DNA of 64,000 nt, taken from positions 1 to 64,000 of the forward strand of contig CANQPJ010000007.1 of NCBI GenBank assembly GCA_947625755.1. Direction: 5' to 3'. The DNA is from an uncultured Lachnospiraceae bacterium. Lineage in GTDB: Bacteria; Bacillota; Clostridia; Lachnospirales; Lachnospiraceae. The translations under genes and the position numbers were made by a program. Within the stretch, counting starts at the first letter, position 1; each line of letters begins with the position of its first letter. The notes below the pieces were generated by a model, which saw only the letters and a list, made by a program, of their open reading frames with translations, searched no databases and was not told the DNA's origin. Shown in pieces: positions 8,584 through 17,923 of this stretch.

Positions 8584-10896
8584 ATGTCAGAGAATATAAA
8601 TATATTCCCGGTAATACCGCTGCGGGGGCTTACAATACTGCCGGGGACGACAGTTCATTTTGACGTTAGTAGAAAATCATCAATCACAGCAGCCGAAGAA
8701 GCGATGTTGAATGATAAACAATTATTTGTTGTTGCACAAAAAGACCCGGTGGAAGAAGCACCGGGTTTTGATGGTATATACAAAGTAGGTACCATTGTTA
8801 CTGTTAAGCAGTTAAATAAGCTGCCGGACAATATTGTAAGAGTTATGGTGGAGGCTGTGGCAAAGGGAGAAATACAGTCCTTTTATGAAGATGACGGATG
8901 CTTTAAGGGGCAGATTGCCTTGATACCTGATGAGGAGAATACCCTGTCAGAAACAGAGGAAGAGGCTTTTGTAAGAGAATTAAAAGATGCAGTGGTACAG
9001 TTTGATACAACGACCCATGAACTCTCTGCATCCAGTATCAGAGGTTTGCTTGCAATGGAACAGTTGGAAGATTTGATGCGTCAGATTTTGCTTCGCATCA
9101 AGGTGCCTTACAAGACAAAACAAGAGTTTCTGGAAGATGCGGGTATTTTTGCCAGATTTACCACGGTATTGTCTTTTCTGATAAAAGAAAATGAGATTGG
9201 CGAGATTCGTGCAGGTATTGTCAATAAAGTCAAAGAGCGACTGGATAAAAGTCAGAAAGAGCATATATTACGTGAGCAGATACAGGTAATCAGAGAGGAA
9301 CTGGGGGATGATTATTTAGCAGAAGCAGATGAGCTTGAAAATAAAATTAAGGAATTAGATGCAGATAAAGAGGTAAAAGAAAAACTGTTAAAGGAATTGT
9401 CACGGTTTAAGTCTTATGCCGGAAATGCTGTAGAAGGCAATGTTATTAGGACATATATTGAGACAATGCTGGAGCTTCCCTGGAATAAGGAAACAGAAGA
9501 AAATCCGGATTTAAAAAATGCAGAAGATATATTAAACAGAGACCATTATGAGCTGACAAAAGTGAAAGAGCGGGTTTTGGAATTTTTGGCAGTAAGGCAG
9601 CTGACTATGGCGGAAAAGGTTAGTCCGATTATCTGTCTGGTTGGTCCTCCGGGAACCGGCAAGACATCCATTGCCCATTCTATTGCAGAGGCATTAAATA
9701 AAAAATATGTAAGGATATGTTTAGGCGGCGTAGATGATGAATCAGAGATTCGCGGACACAGAAAAACCTATGTAGGCGCAATGCCGGGACGTATTGTCAA
9801 AGGATTAAAACAGGCGGGAACAGCCAATCCACTGATTTTGTTTGATGAAATTGATAAAATGGGAAGAGGGCTGCATGGCGATCCGGCATCCGCATTATTG
9901 GAAGTATTGGATTCAGAGCAGAATGCAAAATTCCGGGATAATTATGTTGAACTTCCGATTGATTTGTCCAAGGTGCTTTTTATTGCCACTGCGAATGATG
10001 CCGCAGCAATACCGGAACCGTTGTTGGACAGAATGGAAATTATTGAAGTAGAGGGATACACGGAAAACGAAAAGTTTCATATTGCAAAAGAGCATTTAAT
10101 CAAAAAGCAGTTTGCAAAAAATGGAATTCAAAAGAGCTGGCTGTCTATTACAGATGAAGGGATTAACAGTATTATCCGTCATTATACAAGAGAAGCCGGC
10201 GTAAGGCAGCTGGACAGAGAGATAGCCAGAATTTGCAGGAAAGCTGCCAGTGAGATTGTAAAAAATAAGAAGAAACGTCTTAAAGTCACATCAAAAAATG
10301 TGGAGAAATATCTTGGAAGAAAAATCTATGATATTGAACCGGCGAATGAAAAAAATGATATTGGTATTGTCAGAGGTCTTGCATGGACTGCCGTAGGCGG
10401 GACAACACTTCAAATCGAGGTAAATACCATGCCCGGAAAAGGTGAATTGAAACTAACGGGACAGCTTGGCGACGTAATGAAAGAATCTGCGCAGATTGCC
10501 TTGAGTTATGTGAGAAGCATTGCCGGTGATTATAACGTTAAAAAAGAGTTTTTTACAAAAAATGATATACATATCCATGTGCCGGAGGGAGCTGTTCCAA
10601 AAGATGGTCCGTCAGCGGGCATTACAATAGCAACAGCATTGTTATCGGCAGTAGCTGCGCGTAAAGTGGACTGTAAAACAGCTATGACCGGCGAGATTAA
10701 TCTTCGCGGCAAGGTAATGCCAATTGGAGGATTAAAGGAAAAATTATTAGCTGCAAAAAACGCAGGGATACGGACAGTTTTGATACCCAAGAAAAATGAG
10801 TCGATGCTGGGTGAGATTTCAAAGGAAATTACGGACGGTATGGAAATTGTTCTTGTAGAAGATATGCGGGAAGTATTGGATAGAGCATTGGTATAA
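8584..10896 (+). CDS. lon: ATP-dependent protease La (Lon)
   Basis: 770 residues, RBS AAGGAG. Hexameric AAA+ serine protease that degrades misfolded and regulatory proteins. Order of domains: LAN/PUA-like N-terminal domain (about 5-200, FPVIPLRGLTILPG), coiled-coil linker, AAA+ module with Walker A GPPGTGKT near 355-362 and Walker B LILFDEIDKM, and the peptidase domain with the Ser-Lys dyad Ser677 (DGPSAG) and Lys720 (GGLKEK). Directly follows clpX (24 bp), giving a compact quality-control cluster. Confidence 0.97.
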   Translation: MSENINIFPVIPLRGLTILPGTTVHFDVSRKSSITAAEEAMLNDKQLFVVAQKDPVEEAPGFDGIYKVGTIVTVKQLNKLPDNIVRVMVEAVAKGEIQSFYEDDGCFKGQIALIPDEENTLSETEEEAFVRELKDAVVQFDTTTHELSASSIRGLLAMEQLEDLMRQILLRIKVPYKTKQEFLEDAGIFARFTTVLSFLIKENEIGEIRAGIVNKVKERLDKSQKEHILREQIQVIREELGDDYLAEADELENKIKELDADKEVKEKLLKELSRFKSYAGNAVEGNVIRTYIETMLELPWNKETEENPDLKNAEDILNRDHYELTKVKERVLEFLAVRQLTMAEKVSPIICLVGPPGTGKTSIAHSIAEALNKKYVRICLGGVDDESEIRGHRKTYVGAMPGRIVKGLKQAGTANPLILFDEIDKMGRGLHGDPASALLEVLDSEQNAKFRDNYVELPIDLSKVLFIATANDAAAIPEPLLDRMEIIEVEGYTENEKFHIAKEHLIKKQFAKNGIQKSWLSITDEGINSIIRHYTREAGVRQLDREIARICRKAASEIVKNKKKRLKVTSKNVEKYLGRKIYDIEPANEKNDIGIVRGLAWTAVGGTTLQIEVNTMPGKGELKLTGQLGDVMKESAQIALSYVRSIAGDYNVKKEFFTKNDIHIHVPEGAVPKDGPSAGITIATALLSAVAARKVDCKTAMTGEINLRGKVMPIGGLKEKLLAAKNAGIRTVLIPKKNESMLGEISKEITDGMEIVLVEDMREVLDRALV

Positions 10897-10947
10897 AACC
10901 GGGTGCAGAATGTTGGTATATGACGCATGGTGTAAAGGGAGAAGAAA

Positions 10948-11559
10948 ATGATTGTTAAAAATGTGGAGTTAGAGACTGTTTGTGGCATTACGAGTAAACT
11001 TCCGGAAAATGTCATGCCGGAGATTGCTTTTGCAGGTAAGTCCAATGTAGGTAAATCATCATTAATTAACGGGCTTGTAAATCGAAAGGCGTTGGCAAGA
11101 ACATCTTCTCAACCGGGAAAGACACAGACGATAAACTTTTATAATGTAAATAAAGAATGTTATTTTGTGGATTTACCGGGGTACGGTTATGCTAGTGTAT
11201 CAAAAGAAGTAAAAGTGAAATGGGGAAAGATGATTGAAAATTATCTTCATTCATCCCAGAGGTTACAGGCAGTATTTTTACTGATAGATATTAGGCATGA
11301 ACCGTCAGCGAATGATATTCATATGTATGAATGGATTTTGGCAAATGGTTATGAACCGATTATTATTGCAACAAAATTAGATAAGATTAAGCGAAGCCAG
11401 ATACAGAAACATATAAAAATGATAAGAGTGGGACTGAATGTAGTTCCGGGAACAAAGATTTTACCTTTTTCTGCACAGACAAAGCAGGGAAAAGAGGAAA
11501 TACTGGATGTCATCGGCGAGCTGGTATATCAGCCGGAAAATGTCCCGGAGAAGTGTTAA
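10948..11559 (+). CDS. engB: Ribosome biogenesis GTP-binding protein EngB (YsxC/YihA)
   Basis: 203 residues, RBS GGGAGAAG. Small GTPase needed for assembly of the 50S ribosomal subunit. G motifs are complete: G1 GKSNVGKSS, a Thr-containing switch I (QPGKTQTINFY), G3 DLPGYG and G4 TKLDK, with a G5-like SAQTKQG. Gene order lon-engB is conserved in many bacteria. It is 51 bp after lon and 28 bp before the DUF4364 gene, all on one strand, so probably one operon. Confidence 0.95.
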   Translation: MIVKNVELETVCGITSKLPENVMPEIAFAGKSNVGKSSLINGLVNRKALARTSSQPGKTQTINFYNVNKECYFVDLPGYGYASVSKEVKVKWGKMIENYLHSSQRLQAVFLLIDIRHEPSANDIHMYEWILANGYEPIIIATKLDKIKRSQIQKHIKMIRVGLNVVPGTKILPFSAQTKQGKEEILDVIGELVYQPENVPEKC

Positions 11560-11587
11560 AATTACAAAAGATGAGGGGTAATGATAT

Positions 11588-12112
11588 ATGGCAATAGAAA
11601 CAGAGACTTTATACAAGTTAATGATTATGCATATGCTCAACAAAGTAGAATTTCCGTTGACTAATACGCAGATTGCACAGTTTTTTTTGGAAAATGAATA
11701 TACAAATTATTTTGCAGTGCAAAAGGCAATCAGTGAACTGATCGAAGATGGGTTTGTTTTTTGCAATGTTAACAGAAATACATCTTATTATCATTTAACG
11801 TCAGAAGGAAGGGAAAGTCTGAAGTTTTTTGAAAATAAAATACCAAATCAGGTAGTAGATGACATCGATATGTTTCTGATAGATAATAAATATGAATTGC
11901 GAAACGAGGTAGGAACAGTTTCAGACTATTATAGGATTTCTAATGGTGATTATGTCGTTCATTGTCAGGTGAAGGAAGGAGACAGCACTTTGATTGAAGT
12001 GAATATTTCTACACCGGACAGGCAGATGGCTTCCCGGATGTGTACCAACTGGGAGTCGATGGATAATAGTCAGAAAATATATCAGTTTATTATAGATAAT
12101 CTGACAAAGTGA
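11588..12112 (+). CDS. DUF4364 family protein (winged-helix-like)
   Basis: 174 residues. The N-terminal 75 residues look like a winged-helix DNA-binding fold (LYKLMIMHMLNKVEFPLTNTQIAQFF ... YFAVQKAISELIEDGFV ... YHLTSEGRESL), the pattern of small Clostridial proteins grouped as DUF4364. The C-terminal half is an alpha/beta region of unknown role. Its stop codon is immediately followed by the lepA ribosome binding site. A transcriptional regulator is the obvious guess, but no target is known to me. Family assignment is from memory of the fold pattern. Confidence 0.75.
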   Translation: MAIETETLYKLMIMHMLNKVEFPLTNTQIAQFFLENEYTNYFAVQKAISELIEDGFVFCNVNRNTSYYHLTSEGRESLKFFENKIPNQVVDDIDMFLIDNKYELRNEVGTVSDYYRISNGDYVVHCQVKEGDSTLIEVNISTPDRQMASRMCTNWESMDNSQKIYQFIIDNLTK

Positions 12113-12124
12113 TTGGAGGAAAAA

Positions 12125-13939
12125 GTGGCACACCCGGATCAAAGTAAAATAAGAAATTTTTGTATTATAGCACATATAGACCACGGAAAATCGACACTGG
12201 CTGATAGAATTATCGAGATGACAGGTCTTTTGACAAGCAGGGAAATGCAGTCACAGGTTCTTGATAATATGGATTTGGAGCGTGAGCGGGGAATTACCAT
12301 CAAATCCCAGGCTGTCCGCACAGTGTATAAGGCGGAGGATGGAAAAGAATATATTTTTAATCTGATTGATACTCCGGGACACGTGGATTTTAACTATGAA
12401 GTGTCCAGAAGTCTGGCTGCCTGCGATGGCGCAGTGTTGGTGGTGGATGCGGCACAGGGCGTGGAGGCACAGACATTAGCCAATGTTTATCTTGCCCTGG
12501 ATCACGATTTGGAAGTATTTCCGGTAATTAATAAGATTGATTTATCTTCTGCAGATCCGGAGCGGGTAAAGGCAGAGATAGAAGATGTCATTGGTCTGGA
12601 GGCAGAGGATGCTCCGTTGATTTCCGCCAAGACGGGTCTGAATTGTAAGGATGTATTAGACGCCATTGTTAAAAAAATTCCGGCTCCTACAGGAGATGCC
12701 AAAGCCCCTTTAAAGGCGCTGATTTTTGACAGCCTATATGATTCCTATAAAGGGGTTATTGTTTTCTGTCGGATTAAGGAGGGAACAGTAAAGCCGGGCA
12801 TGAATATTAAAATGATGGCTACCGGCGCTGTTGCCAATGTGGTTGAAGTAGGATATTTCGGGGCAGGGCAGTTTATTCCCTGTGATGAATTATCGGCAGG
12901 AATGGTTGGATATATTACAGCCGGTATTAAAAATGTTGCTGACACAAAGGTGGGAGATACCGTCACCAATGCAGATGCTCCCTGCAGGGAAGCATTACCG
13001 GGATACAAAGAAGTTCAGTCTATGGTATATTGCGGAGTATACCCGGCAGATGGGGCAAAGTATCCGGATTTGCGGGATGCATTGGAAAAGTTACAGTTAA
13101 ATGATGCGGCGTTAAAATATGAGCCTGAAACATCCATTGCACTTGGTTTTGGATTCCGGTGTGGATTTTTAGGACTGTTACATTTAGAGATTATTCAGGA
13201 AAGACTGGAGCGGGAGTATGGTCTTGATTTGGTCACTACAGCTCCATCGGTTATTTACAAAGTATACAAGGATAATGGTGAGGTGATTGAGTTGACAAAC
13301 CCTACAAATCTCCCTGATCCGAATGAAATTGCATATATGGAAGAACCGATTGTCTGTGCAGAAATTATGGTAACCACAGAATTTATCGGTGCAATTATGG
13401 AATTATGCCAGCAGAGGCGTGGAAGATATGTCAGCATGGAATATGTGGAAGGACAGAGAGCCCTTTTAAAATACGATATTCCATTAAATGAAATTATTTA
13501 TGATTTCTTTGATGCCCTGAAATCCCGCTCCCGGGGTTATGCATCTTTTGATTATGAGTTAAAAGGATATGAGCAGGCGAAGTTAGTCAAGCTGGATATT
13601 CTGATTAACAAAGAAGAAGTAGACGCATTATCTTTTATTGTACCGGAAGTGTCTGCTTATGAGCGTGGAAAGAAAATGTGTGAAAAACTTAAAAAAGAGA
13701 TTCCAAGACAGTTGTTTGAAGTACCGATTCAGGCAGCAGTGGGCAGTAAAATTATTGCCAGAGAGACCGTAAAAGCGATGCGCAAGGATGTTCTGGCGAA
13801 ATGTTACGGTGGTGATATTTCACGTAAGAAAAAACTTCTTGAGAAACAGAAGGAAGGAAAGAAACGTATGCGTCAGGTAGGAAATGTAGAGATTCCTCAA
13901 AGTGCATTTATGGCAGTGCTGAAGCTGGACGAAGAATAA
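12125..13939 (+). CDS. lepA: Elongation factor 4 (LepA)
   Basis: 604 residues from the GTG at 12125, chosen because TGGAGGA lies five bases upstream; the frame also has a TTG at 12113 but that would overlap the Shine-Dalgarno sequence. Translational GTPase that acts on ribosomes (back-translocation/initiation quality). The N-terminal G domain shows AHIDHGKST, the switch [10 protein letters not shown] and NKIDL; EF-G-like domains II, III and V and the LepA-specific C-terminal domain follow ([20 protein letters not shown]). Length is normal. Co-transcribed with the preceding gene and hemW. Confidence 0.97.
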   Translation: MAHPDQSKIRNFCIIAHIDHGKSTLADRIIEMTGLLTSREMQSQVLDNMDLERERGITIKSQAVRTVYKAEDGKEYIFNLIDTPGHVDFNYEVSRSLAACDGAVLVVDAAQGVEAQTLANVYLALDHDLEVFPVINKIDLSSADPERVKAEIEDVIGLEAEDAPLISAKTGLNCKDVLDAIVKKIPAPTGDAKAPLKALIFDSLYDSYKGVIVFCRIKEGTVKPGMNIKMMATGAVANVVEVGYFGAGQFIPCDELSAGMVGYITAGIKNVADTKVGDTVTNADAPCREALPGYKEVQSMVYCGVYPADGAKYPDLRDALEKLQLNDAALKYEPETSIALGFGFRCGFLGLLHLEIIQERLEREYGLDLVTTAPSVIYKVYKDNGEVIELTNPTNLPDPNEIAYMEEPIVCAEIMVTTEFIGAIMELCQQRRGRYVSMEYVEGQRALLKYDIPLNEIIYDFFDALKSRSRGYASFDYELKGYEQAKLVKLDILINKEEVDALSFIVPEVSAYERGKKMCEKLKKEIPRQLFEVPIQAAVGSKIIARETVKAMRKDVLAKCYGGDISRKKKLLEKQKEGKKRMRQVGNVEIPQSAFMAVLKLDEE

Positions 13940-13953
13940 TAGGAGTAACTATA

Positions 13954-15162
13954 GTGAATCAATGTAAAAAAATGGGGCTTTATCTTCATATTCCATTCTG
14001 TATAAAAAAATGTGATTATTGTGATTTTCTCTCATCGACTGCTGATAGTAAGACGATGGAGTGTTATACGAAAGCATTGATAAGAGAAATTGAATTAAGC
14101 AGGGAAAAGATGAGACAGTATTTGGTCGATACTGTGTTTATTGGTGGAGGTACACCGTCTGTTTTAAAGGGAAAAGTAATCGAAGAAATTATGACAGCAT
14201 TGAGGGAAAATGCTCCAATTTCAAAGAATGCGGAAATCACCATAGAGTGTAACCCGGGAACCATTGATGCAGAAAAATTATATAGTTATAAAAAAGCCGG
14301 AATCAATAGAATCAGTTTCGGGTTACAGTCTGCGCATGATAAGGAATTGAAAAATATCGGCAGAATACATACCTATGAACAGTTTTTGGATTCATATCAT
14401 ATGGCGGAAAAAACCGGATTTGAGAATATCAATATTGATTTGATGAGTGGCCTGCCCGGACAGAGTCTCAAATCATATCAGGAAACTTTGGAGAGAGTAA
14501 TAGAATTAAATCCCCCGCACATATCGGCATATAGCCTGATTGTAGAAGAAGGGACAAAAATGTTTCAGAGAGTGGAACATGCCATGGCAGAAGGCAGAAT
14601 AATTCTTCCAATGGAAGAGGAGGAGAGAAACATGTATTATCTGACCAAAGAACTTCTGCAAAAGGCGGGATATGAGCGATATGAAATTTCCAATTACGCA
14701 AAAGCAGGGTATGCGTGCAGGCATAATGCAGGGTACTGGAAGCGTAAAGAATATCTTGGATTCGGGATTGGCGCATCCTCTTTATATCAGGAAGAAAGAT
14801 ATAAAAATGTTGATGATATTGGTCTGTATATGAATGTGCTGTTGGGTAAAGACAAGACGTATGACAGAGAAGAGACTGCAATGTCTGACAGAGATATTTT
14901 AGCAGAAATAGAGGAAAATCAACAGAAGTTGTCCATCAAAGAACAGATGGAGGAATTTATGTTTTTGGGACTGCGCATGATGGAAGGCGTATCGGTTCAG
15001 GAATTTCAGGAAAAATTTAATAAACCTTATGCAGATATATATGGAAGAATTACAGAAAGATTTGTTGAGCAGAAATTATTGGAATGGAAGAAAAAATATA
15101 TCAGGCTGACAGAGCGTGGAATTGATTTGAGTAATTACGTGATGGCTGAATTTTTGTTTTAA
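13954..15162 (+). CDS. hemW: Radical SAM protein HemW (coproporphyrinogen III oxidase-like)
   Basis: 402 residues, GTG start eight bases after TAGGAG. The N-terminus carries the radical SAM CxxxCxxC cluster motif (Cys16, Cys20, Cys23 in CIKKCDYC), a glycine-rich FIGGGTPS motif, and later the HNxxYW motif (HNAGYW) that separates HemW from true HemN. HemW is regarded as a heme-trafficking protein rather than the oxidase. The pair lepA-hemW is conserved in Firmicutes. A strong terminator follows the stop codon, ending the operon that begins upstream. Confidence 0.93.
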   Translation: MNQCKKMGLYLHIPFCIKKCDYCDFLSSTADSKTMECYTKALIREIELSREKMRQYLVDTVFIGGGTPSVLKGKVIEEIMTALRENAPISKNAEITIECNPGTIDAEKLYSYKKAGINRISFGLQSAHDKELKNIGRIHTYEQFLDSYHMAEKTGFENINIDLMSGLPGQSLKSYQETLERVIELNPPHISAYSLIVEEGTKMFQRVEHAMAEGRIILPMEEEERNMYYLTKELLQKAGYERYEISNYAKAGYACRHNAGYWKRKEYLGFGIGASSLYQEERYKNVDDIGLYMNVLLGKDKTYDREETAMSDRDILAEIEENQQKLSIKEQMEEFMFLGLRMMEGVSVQEFQEKFNKPYADIYGRITERFVEQKLLEWKKKYIRLTERGIDLSNYVMAEFLF

Positions 15163-15170
15163 AGTGATAT

Positions 15171-15194
15171 AACAGGGGCAACCCTGTTTTTTTT
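15171..15194 (+). terminator. Intrinsic terminator after hemW
   Basis: AACAGGG (15171-15177) and CCCTGTT (15182-15188) form a stem around a GCAA tetraloop, followed by a T8 run. Ends the tig-to-hemW block. Confidence 0.9.
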
Positions 15195-15223
15195 ATCTAA
15201 AAATAAAAATTAAAAAACAATGG

Positions 15224-15252
15224 TTGACAATTATATGTACATATAGTAAAGT
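15224..15252 (+). promoter_or_regulatory. Promoter with internal palindromic operator, marR-degV-adh-aldh unit
   Basis: Perfect TTGACA at 15224-15229; with a 17-base spacer the -10 is TAAAGT (15247-15252). The perfect 14-bp palindrome TATATGTACATATA occupies 15232-15245, inside the spacer. This is the usual place for a MarR-family repressor to bind and block its own promoter (inference). Confidence 0.6.
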
Positions 15253-15304
15253 ACACAAAGCGAAAAAAGGTTCACAATGTAAACTAACTCATAAAGGAGA
15301 AATT

Positions 15305-15760
15305 ATGGAAGCGTTAAATGAACAGTTGTTAAGTGCATGGTTGAGAATATCCAACACAATCTGTAATGAAAGAATTGTTACTCATCTTCCGTATAATGAG
15401 GCATTGGTGTGTAACATTCTGTATCATCAGAGGATGACCAATCCTGACATTTATCTTACAGCAACAGATTTATGTGAAAGAACAAGACTGATTAAGTCGT
15501 TGATGAATCGGACACTGAACAATCTGGAAGAAAAGAAATTAATCATTAAGAAGAAATCAGAAAAAGACAGACGCAGTGTGTTTGTAATATTTAATGAGGA
15601 AAAAATTTCCCAGTATGAAAAAGGACATAATGAAGTTTTGCAGATAGTGGATAATATTATTGAAAAAATAGAAGACAAGATAGGTGCAGAGAAAACGAAA
15701 GAAATTGTAAATATTTTAAATACGATTTCTGATGCTGCGATAGAAACGATAAATCAATAG
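15305..15760 (+). CDS. MarR family transcriptional regulator
   Basis: 151 residues from the ATG at 15305, five bases after AAAGGAGA; the longer open frame upstream runs through the promoter and is not used. Helical dimerisation ends flank a winged helix (YLTATDLCERTRLIKSLMNRTLNNLEEKKLIIKKKSEKDRRSVFVIF), with the DRR wing signature of MarR proteins. It heads a unit with a DegV protein 8 bp downstream and then alcohol and aldehyde dehydrogenases, and the palindrome in its own promoter suggests autorepression. Ligand unknown; aldehydes, alcohols or phenolic compounds would fit the downstream enzymes (inference). Confidence 0.88.
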   Translation: MEALNEQLLSAWLRISNTICNERIVTHLPYNEALVCNILYHQRMTNPDIYLTATDLCERTRLIKSLMNRTLNNLEEKKLIIKKKSEKDRRSVFVIFNEEKISQYEKGHNEVLQIVDNIIEKIEDKIGAEKTKEIVNILNTISDAAIETINQ

Positions 15761-15768
15761 GAGGCAAT

Positions 15769-16605
15769 ATGATAAAATTTTTGATTGAATCATCATCGGA
15801 TTATGATGCAAAAGAGGCAGAAAAAAAGGGCATTGAATATGTACCAATTACCATTATGATAGGGGACAGAACATTCTTGGATGATGGAAGTACATCCAAA
15901 GATACTTTTTATAAAATGACACAGGAGTCCGAGGAATTTCCAAAGACTGCACAGCCATCTCCTCAGGAATTTCTGGATATATTTGAAAAAGTGAAGAAAG
16001 ACAAAGATGTGTTAGTGTGTATCCTTTTATCGTCTGCATTGAGCGGAACCGTGCAAAGTGCGACATTGGCAAAATCTATGGCGGCGTATGATGATATTTA
16101 TATTATAGATTCTCTTACAGCCACCTATGCCATTCAGGTTTTGGCCGATTATGGAATGAAACTCCGGGACGAGGGAAAGAGTGTAGAAGAGATTGTTGAA
16201 ACTTTAGAAAACATCAAAGGTAAAGTGAAAATCTATGCGGTACTGGATACTTTAGAAAACTTATATCGTGGAGGCAGATTATCAAAACTGGAAGCGGGAA
16301 TTGGCAGTATTGCAAAAATAAAACCGTTGATTACATTGACCCGGGAAGGAAAGATAAGCGTCAAGGCAAAAAGTATCGGTAAGAAAAAGGCATTAAACGA
16401 TATTATAAAATTAATCCAATCAGAAGAAATAGACAAAGATTTTCCAATCTACAGTATTTATTCTCTGGGGACGGAGAATAATGAAGATTTTGTCCGTAAT
16501 TTAAGTGAAATGGGAATTGAATGTACGGATAGAATGCAGATTGGACCTACCATCGGAACACATATTGGAGCCGGCGCATATGGTATTATTTTTGTTCAGA
16601 AATAA
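15769..16605 (+). CDS. DegV family fatty-acid-binding protein
   Basis: 278 residues, RBS AGGAGG. Full-length DegV fold: N-terminal IESSSDYD, central SSALSGTVQSA with the conserved Ser-Gly-Thr, VLDTLENLYRGGRLSK, and a C-terminal IGPTIGTHIGAGAYGI. DegV/FakB-type proteins bind a fatty acid and, with the FakA kinase, present it as acyl-phosphate for phospholipid synthesis; FakA is not in this window, so whether this member is a true FakB is open. Translationally close to the MarR gene (8 bp). Confidence 0.9.
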   Translation: MIKFLIESSSDYDAKEAEKKGIEYVPITIMIGDRTFLDDGSTSKDTFYKMTQESEEFPKTAQPSPQEFLDIFEKVKKDKDVLVCILLSSALSGTVQSATLAKSMAAYDDIYIIDSLTATYAIQVLADYGMKLRDEGKSVEEIVETLENIKGKVKIYAVLDTLENLYRGGRLSKLEAGIGSIAKIKPLITLTREGKISVKAKSIGKKKALNDIIKLIQSEEIDKDFPIYSIYSLGTENNEDFVRNLSEMGIECTDRMQIGPTIGTHIGAGAYGIIFVQK

Positions 16606-16650
16606 TCCGGCGCAGAATATTTGAAGAAATAAGAAAATGGAGGAAATTAT

Positions 16651-17883
16651 ATGAATATTTTTAAAAAAATTTATTGCAGGACTTTTCAGATATGTTTTAG
16701 AGCGGCGCTTCCGCTGCTTCCATATAAGGAACCAAAAATTCTGGAGGGAATGGATAAAATCCCGAGAGTATTAAAACAATATGGTTATAGCAAAGTGCTT
16801 ATAGTGACAGACCGGGGCATAACTGATATAGGTCTTGGTAAACAGTTGACAGATGTATTGGATAAATCAGATATTACATATGCGTACTATGATAATACTG
16901 TGGCAAATCCGACCATTACAAATGTAGAGGAAGCAAAAGAACTGTATGTGCAGGAAGAATGTCAGGCAATCATTGCGCTGGGCGGCGGTTCCTCCATGGA
17001 TTGTGCCAAGGCTGCCGGAGCCCGTGTCGCAAAACCGAATCAACCGGTATGCAAAATGAAGGGAATATTAAAGATACATAAGAAAATCCCATTGCTTCTG
17101 GCAATCCCTACTACAGCCGGAACAGGAAGCGAGACAACATTGGCAGCAGTAATAACAGATGAAGAAACGCATTATAAGTACCCGATTAATGATTTTCCAT
17201 TAATACCAAAGTATGCAGTACTGGATTATAAAGTAACAACCAGCCTGCCAAAACATTTAACAGCAACCACCGGTATGGACGCTCTGACACATGCAGTGGA
17301 GGCATATATCGGAAGAAGCACTACCGGATATACCAGAGCAAAAGCAGTAAGAGCAGTAAAATTAATTGGGAAGAATCTAAAAACAGCATATGATGATGGA
17401 GAAAATGAAAAAGCCCGCACCAATATGTTAAAGGCGGCTTACTGTGCCGGAGTTGCTTTTACGCAATCCTACGTGGGATATGTGCATGGCGTGGCACATT
17501 CCCTTGGCGGACAGTATGGTGTTCCTCATGGATTGGCAAATGCAGTGATTTTACCGTATGTGCTGGAAATGTACGGAGACACATGTTATAAGAAATTGGC
17601 AAAACTGGCTGTCAAGGCAAAAATCGTAGAGGAAGGACAAAACACAGAAGAGACTGCAAAGGCTTTTATCCAATGGATTAAAGATATGAATCGTGAGATG
17701 AATATTCCGGACCATATTGATGGAATCCGGGATGAGGATATACCAATGATGGCAAGGCATGCAGACAGAGAAAGCAACCCTCTGTACCCGGTGCCGAAAT
17801 TGATGAATGCAAAAGAGTTGGAAGAGATTTACCGAATTGTAAAGAAAAGCGACGTATCAAAGGAAAGTGCCAATATGGCTTAA
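16651..17883 (+). CDS. Iron-containing alcohol dehydrogenase
   Basis: 410 residues, RBS TGGAGG. Group III (iron-dependent) alcohol dehydrogenase fold: N-terminal Rossmann-like part with the NAD(P)-binding GGGSSMDCAKA, IPTTAGTGSETT, and C-terminal metal-site residues in MDALTHAVEAY, GVAHSLGG and GVPHGLANA (one Asp, three His as expected). Substrate not determinable; butanol/1,3-propanediol-type enzymes share these motifs. The N-terminal 25 residues (KIYCRTFQICFRAALPLL) are hydrophobic and somewhat unusual but match long-form members. Lies 45 bp after degV and 40 bp before an aldehyde dehydrogenase, suggesting interconversion of an acid or aldehyde and an alcohol. Confidence 0.92.
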   Translation: MNIFKKIYCRTFQICFRAALPLLPYKEPKILEGMDKIPRVLKQYGYSKVLIVTDRGITDIGLGKQLTDVLDKSDITYAYYDNTVANPTITNVEEAKELYVQEECQAIIALGGGSSMDCAKAAGARVAKPNQPVCKMKGILKIHKKIPLLLAIPTTAGTGSETTLAAVITDEETHYKYPINDFPLIPKYAVLDYKVTTSLPKHLTATTGMDALTHAVEAYIGRSTTGYTRAKAVRAVKLIGKNLKTAYDDGENEKARTNMLKAAYCAGVAFTQSYVGYVHGVAHSLGGQYGVPHGLANAVILPYVLEMYGDTCYKKLAKLAVKAKIVEEGQNTEETAKAFIQWIKDMNREMNIPDHIDGIRDEDIPMMARHADRESNPLYPVPKLMNAKELEEIYRIVKKSDVSKESANMA

Positions 17884-17923
17884 TAAAGTGTATTTATAAT
17901 AAGAGGTGCAGGGAGGAAGCAGC